DNA of 27,439 nucleotides, taken from an uncultured Actinotalea sp. (GTDB lineage Bacteria; Actinomycetota; Actinomycetes; Actinomycetales; Cellulomonadaceae). A program made the position numbers and the translations under genes. The stretch is taken from assembly GCF_946885855.1 (NCBI RefSeq), contig NZ_CAMPHH010000007.1, positions 1-27,439 of the forward strand, given 5' to 3'. Shown here piece by piece: positions 1-7,735 of the stretch. The stretch's first letter is position 1. Each line of letters starts with the position of its first letter. The notes below the pieces were generated by a model. The model was not told where the DNA came from. It saw nothing but the letters and a program-made list of their open reading frames with translations, and made no database searches.

Positions 1-42
1 CGCCCGCCCGGTCCCTCCACCGGTGGCTGGACGGGCCGGGCG
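1..42. terminator. Terminator-like hairpin before guaA
   Basis: Bases 1-14 pair with 29-42 (CGCCCG and GTCC arms) with two mismatches. The loop contains the self-complementary CCACCGGTGG. There is no U-tract. It probably ends a gene lying to the left of the window. The left edge cuts the context, so this is tentative. Confidence 0.4.
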
Positions 43-59
43 CCGTCGGTGGGCGTCAC

Positions 60-75
60 TAGACTCGCTCGGGTG
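60..75 (+). promoter_or_regulatory. Leaderless promoter -10 box of guaA
   Basis: TAGACT at 60-65 fits the actinobacterial TANNNT -10 box. It is followed after 7 bases by GTG at 73, so the predicted transcript starts at the start codon. No Shine-Dalgarno sequence precedes this GTG. No clear -35 is visible. Confidence 0.5.
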
Positions 76-1665
76 ACCGACACCCAGTCGCCGTCCGGCG
101 GCACCGACGCCCGGCCCGTGCTCGTCGTCGACTTCGGCGCCCAGTACGCGCAGCTCATCGCCCGCCGCGTGCGCGAGGCCAACGTGTACTCCGAGGTCGT
201 CCCGCACACGTGGACGACGGAGCAGCTCCTCGAGCGGGACCCCGCCGCGGTGATCCTCTCCGGCGGGCCCTCGAGCGTCTACGCCGACGGCGCCCCGCGG
301 GTGGACCCGTCGCTCTTCGACGCCGGCGTGCCGGTCCTGGGCATCTGCTACGGGTTCCAGGCGATGGCGCAGGCGCTCGGCGGGACGGTCGCGCAGACCG
401 GGCAGCGGGAGTACGGGGGCACGCACGTCGACGTGCCGGAGTCCGGGGTGCTGCTCACGGGCTCGCCGACGGAGCAGTCGGTGTGGATGAGCCACGGCGA
501 CGCCGTGCACGCAGCGCCGGAGGGCTTCCACGTGCTCGCCACCTCGGCCGGCTCGCCGGTCGCGGCGTTCGAGGACCGGGACCGGCGGCTCTTCGGGATG
601 CAGTGGCACCCCGAGGTCAAGCACTCCCCGCTCGGTCAGCACGCGCTGGAGAACTTCCTCTACCGCGGGGCCGGCCTGCGTCCGGACTGGACGCCCGGCA
701 ACGTCGTCGCCGAGCAGGTGGAGCGGATCCGCGCGCAGGTCGGGGACGCCCGCGTCATCTGCGGGCTGTCCGGCGGCGTGGACTCGGCCGTCGCGGCCGC
801 CCTCGTCCAGCGTGCCGTCGGCGACCAGCTGACCTGCGTGTTCGTCGACCACGGCCTGCTGCGTCAGGGCGAGCCGGAGCAGGTCGAGCGGGACTTCGTC
901 GCCGCGACCGGCGTCCGGCTCGTCGTCGCCGACGCGCGGGAGCGGTTCCTCTCGGCGCTCGCCGGGGTCACGGACCCGGAGGAGAAGCGGAAGATCATCG
1001 GGCGCGAGTTCATCCGCGTCTTCGAGCAGGCGGCGCGGGACGTCGTCGCCGAGAGCGGTGCGCACGGCGAGGAGGTGCGCTTCCTCGTGCAGGGCACGCT
1101 CTACCCGGACGTCGTCGAGTCCGGTGGAGGCGAGGGCGCGGCCAACATCAAGAGCCACCACAACGTGGGCGGGCTGCCGGAGGACCTGCAGTTCGAGCTC
1201 GTCGAGCCGTTGCGGACGCTGTTCAAGGACGAGGTCCGGGCCGTCGGGCTGGAGCTCGGCCTGCCGGACGCCATCGTGTGGCGGCAGCCGTTCCCCGGTC
1301 CCGGGCTCGGCATCCGGATCATCGGCGAGGTCACCGCCGAGCGCCTGGACCTGCTGCGCGCGGCCGACGCGATCGCGCGCGAGGAGCTGACCCGCGCCGG
1401 CCTGGACCGGACGGTCTGGCAGTGCCCGGTCGTCCTGCTCGCGGACGTCCGGTCGGTCGGCGTGCAGGGCGACGGGCGCACCTACGGCCACCCGGTCGTG
1501 CTGCGGCCCGTGACGAGCGAGGACGCGATGACGGCGGACTGGGCCCGCGTCCCGTACGACGTCCTGTCGCGCATCTCGACCCGCATCACCAACGAGGTGC
1601 CCGAGGTCAACCGGGTCGTCCTCGACGTGACGAGCAAGCCGCCGGGCACGATCGAGTGGGAGTGA
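73..1665 (+). CDS. guaA: GMP synthase (glutamine-hydrolysing)
   Basis: This enzyme converts XMP to GMP using ATP and glutamine, the last step of guanine nucleotide synthesis in the cytosol. With the GTG at 73 it is 530 aa, the usual family length. The N-terminal class I glutamine amidotransferase domain shows the nucleophile in GICYGF (Cys92) and the partner pair in WHPEV (His179, Glu181). The ATP-pyrophosphatase P-loop SGGVDS is at 233-238. The C-terminal dimerisation domain ends in the typical PPGTIEWE. An in-frame GTG at 49 would add eight residues, but 73 fits the -10 box at 60-65 as a leaderless start. It is convergent with the GGDEF gene and shows no anomaly. It is a housekeeping anchor at the left edge of the accessory block. 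Confidence 0.97.
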   Translation: MTDTQSPSGGTDARPVLVVDFGAQYAQLIARRVREANVYSEVVPHTWTTEQLLERDPAAVILSGGPSSVYADGAPRVDPSLFDAGVPVLGICYGFQAMAQALGGTVAQTGQREYGGTHVDVPESGVLLTGSPTEQSVWMSHGDAVHAAPEGFHVLATSAGSPVAAFEDRDRRLFGMQWHPEVKHSPLGQHALENFLYRGAGLRPDWTPGNVVAEQVERIRAQVGDARVICGLSGGVDSAVAAALVQRAVGDQLTCVFVDHGLLRQGEPEQVERDFVAATGVRLVVADARERFLSALAGVTDPEEKRKIIGREFIRVFEQAARDVVAESGAHGEEVRFLVQGTLYPDVVESGGGEGAANIKSHHNVGGLPEDLQFELVEPLRTLFKDEVRAVGLELGLPDAIVWRQPFPGPGLGIRIIGEVTAERLDLLRAADAIAREELTRAGLDRTVWQCPVVLLADVRSVGVQGDGRTYGHPVVLRPVTSEDAMTADWARVPYDVLSRISTRITNEVPEVNRVVLDVTSKPPGTIEWE

Positions 1666-1675
1666 CGCCCGCCCG

Positions 1676-1706
1676 GGGGTGACACGGGCCCGGGGTGACG
1701 CGGGCC
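1676..1706. repeat. Tandem 15-bp direct repeat after guaA
   Basis: GGGGTGACACGGGCC (1676-1690) and GGGGTGACGCGGGCC (1692-1706) match at 14 of 15 bases with a 16-bp period. They lie just after the guaA stop codon. No function is evident. Confidence 0.6.
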
Positions 1707-1714
1707 GCCGCCCC

Positions 1715-1730
1715 CCGGACGCTCGTCCGG
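1715..1730. terminator. Small hairpin between convergent guaA and GGDEF gene
   Basis: CCGGAC-GCTC-GTCCGG forms a perfect 6-bp stem in the 76-bp gap between two converging genes. It could act on both strands. There is no U-tract. Confidence 0.45.
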
Positions 1731-1741
1731 CGACCGCCGCC

Positions 1742-3238
1742 TCAGACGGGCGCCCGCGCCGCCCGGCGCTCGCCCTTACGTTCGTACATCCGCGCGTCCG
1801 CGGCGCCGAGCAGGTCCTCCGCCGACGACGTCGCCCCGCTCACCAGGGCCGCGACCCCGACGCTCCCGCCCAGGGGCAGCACCCGGTCGGCGACCGGCAC
1901 GGTGCCGCTGAGGGCCCGCTCCACCCGTGCGACCACGCTCGCCACCCGCTCGGGGTCACCCTCGACCACGAGGACGAACTCGTCGCCCGCGAAGCGCGCG
2001 ACGAGGTCGCGGCCGTCGTCGCGGACGCAGCCGCGCAGACGGGCGGCCACCGCGGCGAGGAGGGCGTCCCCCACCCGGTGGCCGTGGGTGTCGTTGACGG
2101 TCTTGAAGTCGTCCAGGTCCACGAAGACGACGACGGCGCCCGGCGCCGTCGCGGCTGCGACTCGCCCGACCAGGTGCTCCAGGTGGCGCTCGAGCGCACG
2201 CCGGTTCGGCAGTCCGGTGAGCGGGTCGTGGTCGGCGAGGTGCGCCAGGCGACGTTCGGCGTCGGCGTGCAGCCGCGCCAGCTGCCACACGCGCAGCAGC
2301 ACCAGCGGGACGAGGACCAGCGACCCGAGGCTCAGCAGGAGCCAGTCGGCGTCCCCGCCGGTCAGCTCGCGACCCGCCGCGACGAGGGGGTTGGCCGCGA
2401 GCGCGAGGCCGAGGTAGACGAGACGACGGGTGGTGAGCCGGCCCTCCCAGGGCCGCCCCGGCGTGGCGAGGGCCGAGCTCGCCGGATGGGCCGCAGCGCT
2501 GCCGAGCGCAAGGTAGCCGACCGCCCAGAGGATGCCTAGCCAGTCCGGGGTGCGCCCTGTCGCCGGGTCGACGGCGACGACGGCGGCAGCGTTCCCGGCG
2601 AGCGTGCACAGCACCGCGACGAGGACGAAGGCGAGGGACGCGCGGGCCGCGCGCGCGGACGCGATCGCGCGGACGACCGCCCCGGTGATGCCGCTCACGA
2701 CGAGGACGACGACGAGCTCGTACGCCCGCACGGCCGTCGGCACCCCGCGCGACTCGAGGGCGGGGAACAGCCAGAGCGTCCACAGGACGACCGCGCCACC
2801 GATCGCCACGAGCGCCGCGTCGAGGACCCCGCCGAAGTCCCGGCGCGCCGTGGGGACGATGAGCACGACGCTGCCGACGAGCAGGCAGACGTAGCCGAGG
2901 GGACGGGCGAGCAGCGGGACGAGCCCGGTCGCCGTCTCGGCCCCGCCGAGGTCCACCTGCAGGAACCAGACGGCGTTGTTGGCCGTGAGCAGGGCCAGGC
3001 CCGCGGTGACCCACCACCAGGGCCGCGGTGCGGCGATGCGGTGGCGCAGCAGCATGACGGCCACGCGCAGGGTCACGCCCGCGCTCGCCACGAGCAGGAG
3101 CGGTTCCCGGAGGATCTCGACGTCCGCCACGTGGATCAGCACCACCGCGGCGGCGAGCACGACGAAGCGCGCGTTCACCGCGGTGCGGGACGCCGCTCGG
3201 GACGGCGCCCGTACCAGGGACGCGCCGGTGACGGTCAC
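1742..3238 (-). CDS. Membrane-anchored GGDEF-domain diguanylate cyclase
   Basis: Predicted to make cyclic di-GMP from two GTP at the inner face of the membrane. The 498-aa protein has about eight or nine hydrophobic segments in residues 22-320, with no sensor domain I recognise. A GGDEF domain follows from about 332 to 495. The domain entry DPLTGLPNRR, the metal Asp374 in VDLDDFK, and NDTHGHRVGD are intact. The signature is AGDEF (417-421) rather than GGDEF; a first-position Ala occurs in some active cyclases. The usual RxxD product-inhibition site just upstream reads DGRD, so allosteric feedback is probably absent. The start is a GTG without a good ribosome binding site. GATGGT lies six bases upstream of it, so it may be leaderless. 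No EAL domain is fused. Confidence 0.88.
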   Translation of the reverse strand: MTVTGASLVRAPSRAASRTAVNARFVVLAAAVVLIHVADVEILREPLLLVASAGVTLRVAVMLLRHRIAAPRPWWWVTAGLALLTANNAVWFLQVDLGGAETATGLVPLLARPLGYVCLLVGSVVLIVPTARRDFGGVLDAALVAIGGAVVLWTLWLFPALESRGVPTAVRAYELVVVLVVSGITGAVVRAIASARAARASLAFVLVAVLCTLAGNAAAVVAVDPATGRTPDWLGILWAVGYLALGSAAAHPASSALATPGRPWEGRLTTRRLVYLGLALAANPLVAAGRELTGGDADWLLLSLGSLVLVPLVLLRVWQLARLHADAERRLAHLADHDPLTGLPNRRALERHLEHLVGRVAAATAPGAVVVFVDLDDFKTVNDTHGHRVGDALLAAVAARLRGCVRDDGRDLVARFAGDEFVLVVEGDPERVASVVARVERALSGTVPVADRVLPLGGSVGVAALVSGATSSAEDLLGAADARMYERKGERRAARAPV

Positions 3239-3342
3239 ACCGGGACCATCGGCGCGATGAGCGGCGCGCGGAGGCTTCGGCCGGCACCCGTCGGTGGAGG
3301 GTGCCCGACGTCGGCCGTGCCGCTTGGCTCGTGCAGCACGGA

Positions 3343-3356
3343 TGCAAACGTTCGCT
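3343..3356. promoter_or_regulatory. Operator copy A (TGCAAACGWTTGCA family)
   Basis: TGCAAACGTTCGCT matches the palindrome TGCAAACGTTTGCA at 12 of 14 positions. It lies 20 bp before the TTGACA at 3376 and upstream of the bicupin operon. It is one of six copies in the window, all in promoter regions of the catabolic block. Confidence 0.65.
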
Positions 3357-3375
3357 GTTGATCATGCACGAACCC

Positions 3376-3429
3376 TTGACACGGGGTCGGGTCCCCGGTG
3401 AACTACGTTCTGTTCAGTCTGGCTGAACA
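3376..3429 (+). promoter_or_regulatory. Promoter and palindromic operator of the bicupin operon
   Basis: A consensus -35 TTGACA is at 3376-3381. A possible -10, TGAACT, follows after 17 bp (3399-3404); TACGTT at 3404 is an alternative but with too long a spacer. Immediately downstream is the perfect inverted repeat TGTTCAG-TCTGG-CTGAACA (3411-3429), placed like a repressor site over the transcription start. Its sequence differs from the TGCAAACG motif, which suggests a second regulator. The size and GTTC/GAAC arms resemble some IclR-type sites, but this is only a guess. Confidence 0.55.
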
Positions 3430-3486
3430 ACCGGTGGGAGCACCGTCGCTCCCGCCCGGTCCACGCCCGAGCGTCAAGGAGCCGGC

Positions 3487-4380
3487 ATGGCGAGGTTCGT
3501 CGTCCGACGCAGCAGCGAAGCGGACTATCGCGACCCGGGCCCCCTCGCCCCCGGAGCCACCGGCCTGACGCGGTGGCGCGCCGTCGGCGAGGAGGACGGC
3601 GCGGCCCACACCGACTTCGGCCTCTCCCGCCTCGAGCCGGGCGGACGGACGGCCACGCACGTGCACTCCTTCGAGGAGAGCTTCCACGTCGTCCGCGGTG
3701 AGGTGGTCCTGGCGACGCCGGAGGCCACCGTGCACCTGGTGGCCGGTGACTACGGCGTCATCCCGATCGGCGTGCCGCACGCCTGGCGCGCGGTCGGCGA
3801 CGAGGTCGCGGAGTGGTCCGACCTCTTCACGCCGCCCGCCCGTGAGCGGTACGGCTCGGACACGTACCGGGTGCCCGAGCTGCCCGAGACCACCCCGGTG
3901 CGGGTCGACCCGCGCGACCCCCGGACGCGGTCCTTCGGCAACATCACGGCCGATCACATGGTGCCCGCCCGGCAGTCCCAGGAGCTCCTGGCGGTCTCGG
4001 CGTCGATGCGGACCGCCCTGCTCGTGTACTCGGGGATCTCGCTGAAGATGATGGTCGACTCCGACCTCGGGGCGACCCTCGGGACGATGTTCATGGTCCA
4101 GTACGAGCCGGACGGCAAGGCCGGCCCGCACGACCACCCGCTCGAGGAGGCCTACCTCATCACCGAGGGCGAGGTGCGCGCGACGTTCGACGGCGAGGAG
4201 TTCCTCCTGCGGGAGGGCGACGTCGCCTGGGCCGCCGTGGGCTGCGTCCACTCCTTCGCCGCGACGGGGGAGGAGGTGCGGTGGCTCGAGACGCAGGCGC
4301 CGCAGATGCCGCCGCGGCACGCCTACCGCTTCGTCCGTGACTGGGAGTACCTCACCGAACGACTGGAGGAAGAGCTGTGA
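3487..4380 (+). CDS. Bicupin protein, ureidoglycine aminohydrolase-like fold, substrate unknown
   Basis: A 297-aa protein made of two cupin domains. Both carry a full metal-binding set: His58, His60, Glu64 and His98 in the first; His215, His217, Glu221 and His255 in the second. Family knowledge: double cupins include (S)-ureidoglycine aminohydrolase (AllE), gentisate dioxygenases and oxalate decarboxylases. The layout and length are closest to the AllE type, but no allantoin gene is nearby, so I do not assign that reaction. The start ATG follows AAGGAG at a good distance. It opens an operon with the SDR-like gene (GTGA overlap) and the M24 gene. The upstream region carries TTGACA, a 19-bp palindrome and operator copy A. 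It probably acts on an intermediate of the same pathway as the M24 enzymes. Confidence 0.8.
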   Translation: MARFVVRRSSEADYRDPGPLAPGATGLTRWRAVGEEDGAAHTDFGLSRLEPGGRTATHVHSFEESFHVVRGEVVLATPEATVHLVAGDYGVIPIGVPHAWRAVGDEVAEWSDLFTPPARERYGSDTYRVPELPETTPVRVDPRDPRTRSFGNITADHMVPARQSQELLAVSASMRTALLVYSGISLKMMVDSDLGATLGTMFMVQYEPDGKAGPHDHPLEEAYLITEGEVRATFDGEEFLLREGDVAWAAVGCVHSFAATGEEVRWLETQAPQMPPRHAYRFVRDWEYLTERLEEEL

Positions 4381-5084
4381 CCGACCGCACCATTCTCGTC
4401 GTCGGCGGGTCGTCGGGCATCGGCCTGGCCCTCGCCGAGGACCTGGTCGCCGGCGGCGACCGCGTCATCGTCACGAGCCGCAGCGCCGAGACGGCCGAGC
4501 AGGTGGCGGCCCAGCTCGGGGAGCGGGCGAGCGGCGTCGCCGTCGACGTCTCCGAGCCCGAGACGATCGCCGCCGCCCTCGCCGGGGTCGGTCGGATCGA
4601 CGGCCTCGTGCTCGGCGCCATCGAGCGGGACGCGAACACGATCCGCGAGTACGACATCGCCCGCGCGCGGCGGCTCGTGACCCTCAAGCTCGTCGGGTAC
4701 ACCGAGGTCGTCCACACGCTGCTCGACCGGCTCGAGCCCTCGGTCGACACCGGCATCGTGCTGTTCGGCGGCCGCGCGAAGGATGCGCCGTACCCCGGGT
4801 CGACGACGGTCTCGACGATCAACGGCGGCATCGACGGGATCATGAACACGCTCGCCCTCGAGCTCGCGCCCATCCGGGTCAACGCCCTGCACCCGGGCAT
4901 CATCGGCGACTCGCCGTTCTGGGCCGCCAAGCCCGCCGGGGTGCTCGACGCCTACGAGAGCCGGACGCCAGGAGGGAAGCTCGCGACCGTCGCCGACGTC
5001 GTCGACGCGACGAAGTTCCTGCTCTTCAACCGCGGCGTCTCCGCGCACGCGCTGTACGTCGACCGGGGCTGGCGGATCACCTGA
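4377..5084 (+). CDS. Atypical short-chain dehydrogenase/reductase lacking the catalytic triad
   Basis: A 235-aa Rossmann protein. The cofactor loop GGSSGIG (10-16) is good and the C-terminal half aligns with classical SDRs through LALELAP and RVNALHPG. At the place of the active-site YxxxK the sequence is VSTIN (Val145, Asn149), and the catalytic Ser position falls on Gly131/132. The NNAG motif is also absent (LVLGAI). It should bind a nucleotide, but a standard alcohol-ketone redox reaction is unlikely. It may use another chemistry or play a structural role. The GTG start overlaps the stop of the bicupin gene in GTGA, so the two are translationally coupled. Lengthwise it is normal, so this is not a decayed gene. 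Confidence 0.8.
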   Translation: MTDRTILVVGGSSGIGLALAEDLVAGGDRVIVTSRSAETAEQVAAQLGERASGVAVDVSEPETIAAALAGVGRIDGLVLGAIERDANTIREYDIARARRLVTLKLVGYTEVVHTLLDRLEPSVDTGIVLFGGRAKDAPYPGSTTVSTINGGIDGIMNTLALELAPIRVNALHPGIIGDSPFWAAKPAGVLDAYESRTPGGKLATVADVVDATKFLLFNRGVSAHALYVDRGWRIT

Positions 5085-5165
5085 CCCGCAGGCGGGTGCC
5101 GGCCCGGACGGCCGCCGCCCGCCGCCCTGCGCACGCCACCAGCACCGAAGGACCAGGAGGACGAG

Positions 5166-6554
5166 ATGAGCATCGCGACACGCGGGACCATGGGGGTCGA
5201 CTGGGAGTCGCGGGTCGACTTCGGCCGGCTCCGCCAGGAGCGGCTCGCCCGGCTGCGCGCCGAGCTGGACCGGTCCGAGGTCGGCGCGCTGCTGGCGTTC
5301 GACTTCAGCAACATCCGGTACGCGTCGGCGACGCACATCGGCACCTGGGCGATGGACAAGCTCATCCGCTTCGCCCTCATCACCCGCCACTCCGACCCGA
5401 TCGTCTGGGACTTCGGCTCGGCCGCCAAGCACCACGCGCTGCTCAACCCGTGGCTGCACGAGACGCACCTCGAGGCCGACGCGGACCCGCACGCCCCTCA
5501 CCACGGCGCGACGCGACCGCGGCTCGAGTCGGGTGCCCGGGCCGGCATCTCGACGCTGCGCGGGGCGTTCCCCCCGGAGGCCGGCATCGCGGAGGAGGTG
5601 GCCCGCAAGGTCAAGCGGGAGCTGGACAAGTTCGGGCTGGCGAACGAGCCGCTCGGCGTGGACATCGTCGAGCTGCCCATCCTCTTCGCGCTGCAGGCCC
5701 AGGGGATCACGGTCGTCGACGGGCAGCAGGTGTTCCTCGAGGCCCGGCGGATCAAGACCGGGGACGAGATCACGCTCCTGACGACGGCCGCCTCGATGGT
5801 GGACGCCGCGTACGACCAGCTCTACGAGTTCCTGCGCCCGGGGGTCCGGGAGAACGAGTGCGTCGGGCTCGTGTCCAAGGCGCTGTACGACCAGGGGTCC
5901 GAGTACGTCGAGGGCGTCAACGCGATCTCCGGCGAGCGGTGCGCGCCGCACCCGCACGTCTACTCGGACCGCGCGGTGCGCCCGGGCGACCCGGCCTTCT
6001 TCGACATCCTGCACTCCTTCAACGGGTACCGGACCTGCTACTACCGGACGTTCGCCGTCGGCTCGGCGAGCCGGGCCCAGGTGGACGCGTACAAGCGCGC
6101 GCGGGAGTACATGGACCTGGCCATCGCGGCGGTCCGCCCGGGCGCCACCACGGCGGACATCGTGTCCCTGTGGCCCAAGGCGCAGGAGTTCGGCTTCCCG
6201 GACGAGGAGGCCGCGTTCGCCCTGCAGTACGGGCACGGCGTCGGGTTGTCGATCTGGGAGAAGCCGATCTTCTCGCGCCTGACGTCGCTCGAGCACCCCG
6301 AGGTCATCGAGGAGGGCATGGTGTTCGCCCTCGAGACGTACTGGCCGGCCGCCGACGGGTGGGGGGCCGCGCGGATCGAGGAGGAGCTCGTCGTCACCGC
6401 GAACGGCTGCGAGGTCATCACCAAGTTCCCGGCCGAGGACCTGCTCGTCGCCGGTGGCGGGCGCTACTTCACGGTCAACGGCCCGCTCCCGGGCATCCGT
6501 GACTCCCAGTCGCACCTCAACACCGCGGAGGGGCGGGGCAGCACCGCCCGCTGA
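5166..6554 (+). CDS. M24 family (creatinase/aminopeptidase P fold) hydrolase, paralog 1
   Basis: A 462-aa protein with an N-terminal creatinase-like domain (about 18-200) and a C-terminal pita-bread domain (about 205-425). Expected metal ligands at Asp280 (FFDI), His357 (GHGVGL), Glu390 (FALE) and Glu405 (RIEEE) are present. The second metal Asp, normally in the D-x-TRT stretch eleven residues after the first, is Cys291 (RTCYYRTF). The usual HE before P in the HGxGL-HExP stretch reads WE. Relatives in this fold cleave Xaa-Pro peptides, creatine, ectoine or DMSP, so the substrate cannot be read from the family. AGGAGG precedes the ATG by six bases. It is third in the bicupin operon. A close paralog is at 12661. 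The C-terminal 30 residues extend past the usual end. Confidence 0.85.
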   Translation: MSIATRGTMGVDWESRVDFGRLRQERLARLRAELDRSEVGALLAFDFSNIRYASATHIGTWAMDKLIRFALITRHSDPIVWDFGSAAKHHALLNPWLHETHLEADADPHAPHHGATRPRLESGARAGISTLRGAFPPEAGIAEEVARKVKRELDKFGLANEPLGVDIVELPILFALQAQGITVVDGQQVFLEARRIKTGDEITLLTTAASMVDAAYDQLYEFLRPGVRENECVGLVSKALYDQGSEYVEGVNAISGERCAPHPHVYSDRAVRPGDPAFFDILHSFNGYRTCYYRTFAVGSASRAQVDAYKRAREYMDLAIAAVRPGATTADIVSLWPKAQEFGFPDEEAAFALQYGHGVGLSIWEKPIFSRLTSLEHPEVIEEGMVFALETYWPAADGWGAARIEEELVVTANGCEVITKFPAEDLLVAGGGRYFTVNGPLPGIRDSQSHLNTAEGRGSTAR

Positions 6555-6586
6555 CGCCGTCCCTCGTCCCCGTCCGTCCGTTGCTC

Positions 6587-6662
6587 CACCGGTGACCTGG
6601 TGGCCCGGTCCGTGCCGGTCCGTGCCGGCCGTGCCGGAGCGTGCCACCAGCGGTCACCGGTG
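6587..6662. terminator. Long hairpin with tandem repeats in its loop
   Basis: CACCGGTGACC (6587-6597) pairs perfectly with 6652-6662, and TGGTGGC (6598-6604) with GCCACCA (6643-6649), leaving a 2-base bulge. The 38-base loop (6605-6642) consists of four copies of a CCGGTCCGTG-like unit, two of them identical. It lies 32 bp after the M24 stop codon and before the ABC promoter, so termination is the simplest role. There is no U-tract. Confidence 0.6.
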
Positions 6663-6697
6663 CACCGGCGCCGCGGCACGCCACGCGCGCCTCTTCC

Positions 6698-6711
6698 TAC
6701 ATACGTTTGCA
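6698..6711. promoter_or_regulatory. Operator copy B upstream of the ABC importer
   Basis: TACATACGTTTGCA matches TGCAAACGTTTGCA at 12 of 14 positions. Its centre is 90 bp upstream of that of copy C, a distance that would allow two bound dimers to loop the DNA between them. Confidence 0.6.
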
Positions 6712-6778
6712 TGGCACGGCGCCCTGTTCGGTAGCCGTTCCGCCGCACGAGTCGCCCGTTCGCATGACGGATCGCCTC

Positions 6779-6807
6779 TTGCTTCAATGCAAACCTTTGC
6801 GTACCGT
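6779..6807 (+). promoter_or_regulatory. ABC operon promoter with operator copy C in the spacer
   Basis: TTGCTT (6779-6784) and TACCGT (6802-6807) are separated by exactly 17 bp. The operator TGCAAACCTTTGCG (6788-6801, 12 of 14 matches) fills that spacer. A bound regulator would exclude RNA polymerase, so repression is the likely mode. The rest of the 314-bp gap 6555-6868 holds the hairpin at 6587-6662 and operator copy B. Confidence 0.6.
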
Positions 6808-6868
6808 GTGAGCCCGGCGGGTACCTCCCCACCGAAGACTCCCCGATGATGTGGAGGTCTGGACCGCA

Positions 6869-7735
6869 GTGTTCGAACCAGTGTTCCTAGCGCAACAGGC
6901 GCTCAACGGACTGAGCTTCGGTGCGTTGCTGTTCCTCCTGGCGAGCGGCCTCACGCTCGTCTTCGGGCTGCAGCGCATCGTCAACCTCGCGCACGGCGCC
7001 TTCTACATGCTGGGCGGGTACATCGGCATCGTCATCGCCACGATGACGGGCAACCTGCTGCTGGCCGTCGTCGTCGCGATGATCTCCGTCGGGGTGACCG
7101 CGTTCGTCGTCGAGGTCTTCCTGCTCCGCTTCGTCCGGGGCCAGGAGATGCCGGAGGTGCTCCTCACCATCGGCGTCATGTTCGTCGTGGCGGACCTGTG
7201 CCTCGCCTTCTTCGGCGGGGACCCGAAGACGCTGCCGTCCTCGGCGGCGATCCAGGGTGCGGTGACGGTGGGGGAGCTGACCTACCCGCTGTACCGGCTC
7301 TTCGTCATCGGGGTGGCGGTCGTCGTCGGCATCGCCCTGGCCCTCGTCCAGACGCGGACCCGCGTCGGCGCGATCGTCCGGGCCGGCGTGGACGACCGGG
7401 AGACGATCTCCGCGATGGGCGTGAACATCGGCTGGGTCTTCACCGGGATGTTCGTGGTGGGCGGCGCGCTCGCGGCCCTGTCCGGGACCATCGGCTCCGG
7501 CGTCATCAGCGTCCGGCCCGGCATCCAGAACGAGGTGCTCATGTACGCCCTCGTCGTGATCATCCTCGGCGGCCTGGGGTCGATCAAGGGCGCGGCCGTC
7601 GGTGCCGTGCTCATCGGCCTCATCGACGCGTTCGCCAAGGCGTTCATCCCCGAGCTCGCGTACTTCACCATCTTCGCGCCGATGGCGCTCGTCCTCGTCC
7701 TGCGTCCGTCCGGTCTCTTCGGGAGGACCACATGA
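6869..7735 (+). CDS. Branched-chain amino acid-type ABC permease, LivH-like
   Basis: Inner-membrane permease subunit of a HAAT-family importer, 288 aa with about eight hydrophobic segments. The N-terminus ALNGLSFGALLFLLASGLTL and the LAHGAFYMLGGY stretch are typical of LivH. An in-frame GTG at 6851 exists, but GGAGGT (6853-6858) is placed correctly for the GTG at 6869, so I chose the latter. It is first of five genes with 4-base overlaps or short gaps: permease, permease, binding protein, ATPase, ATPase. The substrate class in this family covers branched amino acids, amides, urea and aromatic acids, so the name says little about the ligand. Its promoter carries operator copies B and C. Confidence 0.9.
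   Translation: MFEPVFLAQQALNGLSFGALLFLLASGLTLVFGLQRIVNLAHGAFYMLGGYIGIVIATMTGNLLLAVVVAMISVGVTAFVVEVFLLRFVRGQEMPEVLLTIGVMFVVADLCLAFFGGDPKTLPSSAAIQGAVTVGELTYPLYRLFVIGVAVVVGIALALVQTRTRVGAIVRAGVDDRETISAMGVNIGWVFTGMFVVGGALAALSGTIGSGVISVRPGIQNEVLMYALVVIILGGLGSIKGAAVGAVLIGLIDAFAKAFIPELAYFTIFAPMALVLVLRPSGLFGRTT

Noticed and set aside
1640..1706. Genomic-island attachment site at the 3' end of guaA
   Set aside because: The guaA 3' end is a known integration site in some bacteria, but there is no integrase and no distant copy of the guaA end in this window. The 15-bp tandem repeat here is only local.
3487..4380. Naming the bicupin AllE and the block an allantoin pathway
   Set aside because: No allantoinase, allantoate amidohydrolase or ureidoglycolate genes are present, and both cupin sites keep metal ligands. 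Fold likeness alone is not enough.
5166..6554. Naming the M24 protein DMSP lyase DddP or creatinase
   Set aside because: The fold matches, but the metal stretch differs from DddP (Cys and no extra Asp) and it keeps metal ligands that creatinase lacks. No matching pathway genes are nearby.
6605..6642. CRISPR array
   Set aside because: The units are about 10 bp and contiguous, without spacers, and no cas genes are present.
4323..6647. Long open frames opposite or overlapping real genes, such as 4323-6647 and 12583-14727 on the minus strand
   Set aside because: They are rich in Arg, Gly, Val and Pro with no domain, lie antisense to well-supported enzymes, and are expected in DNA of this GC content.
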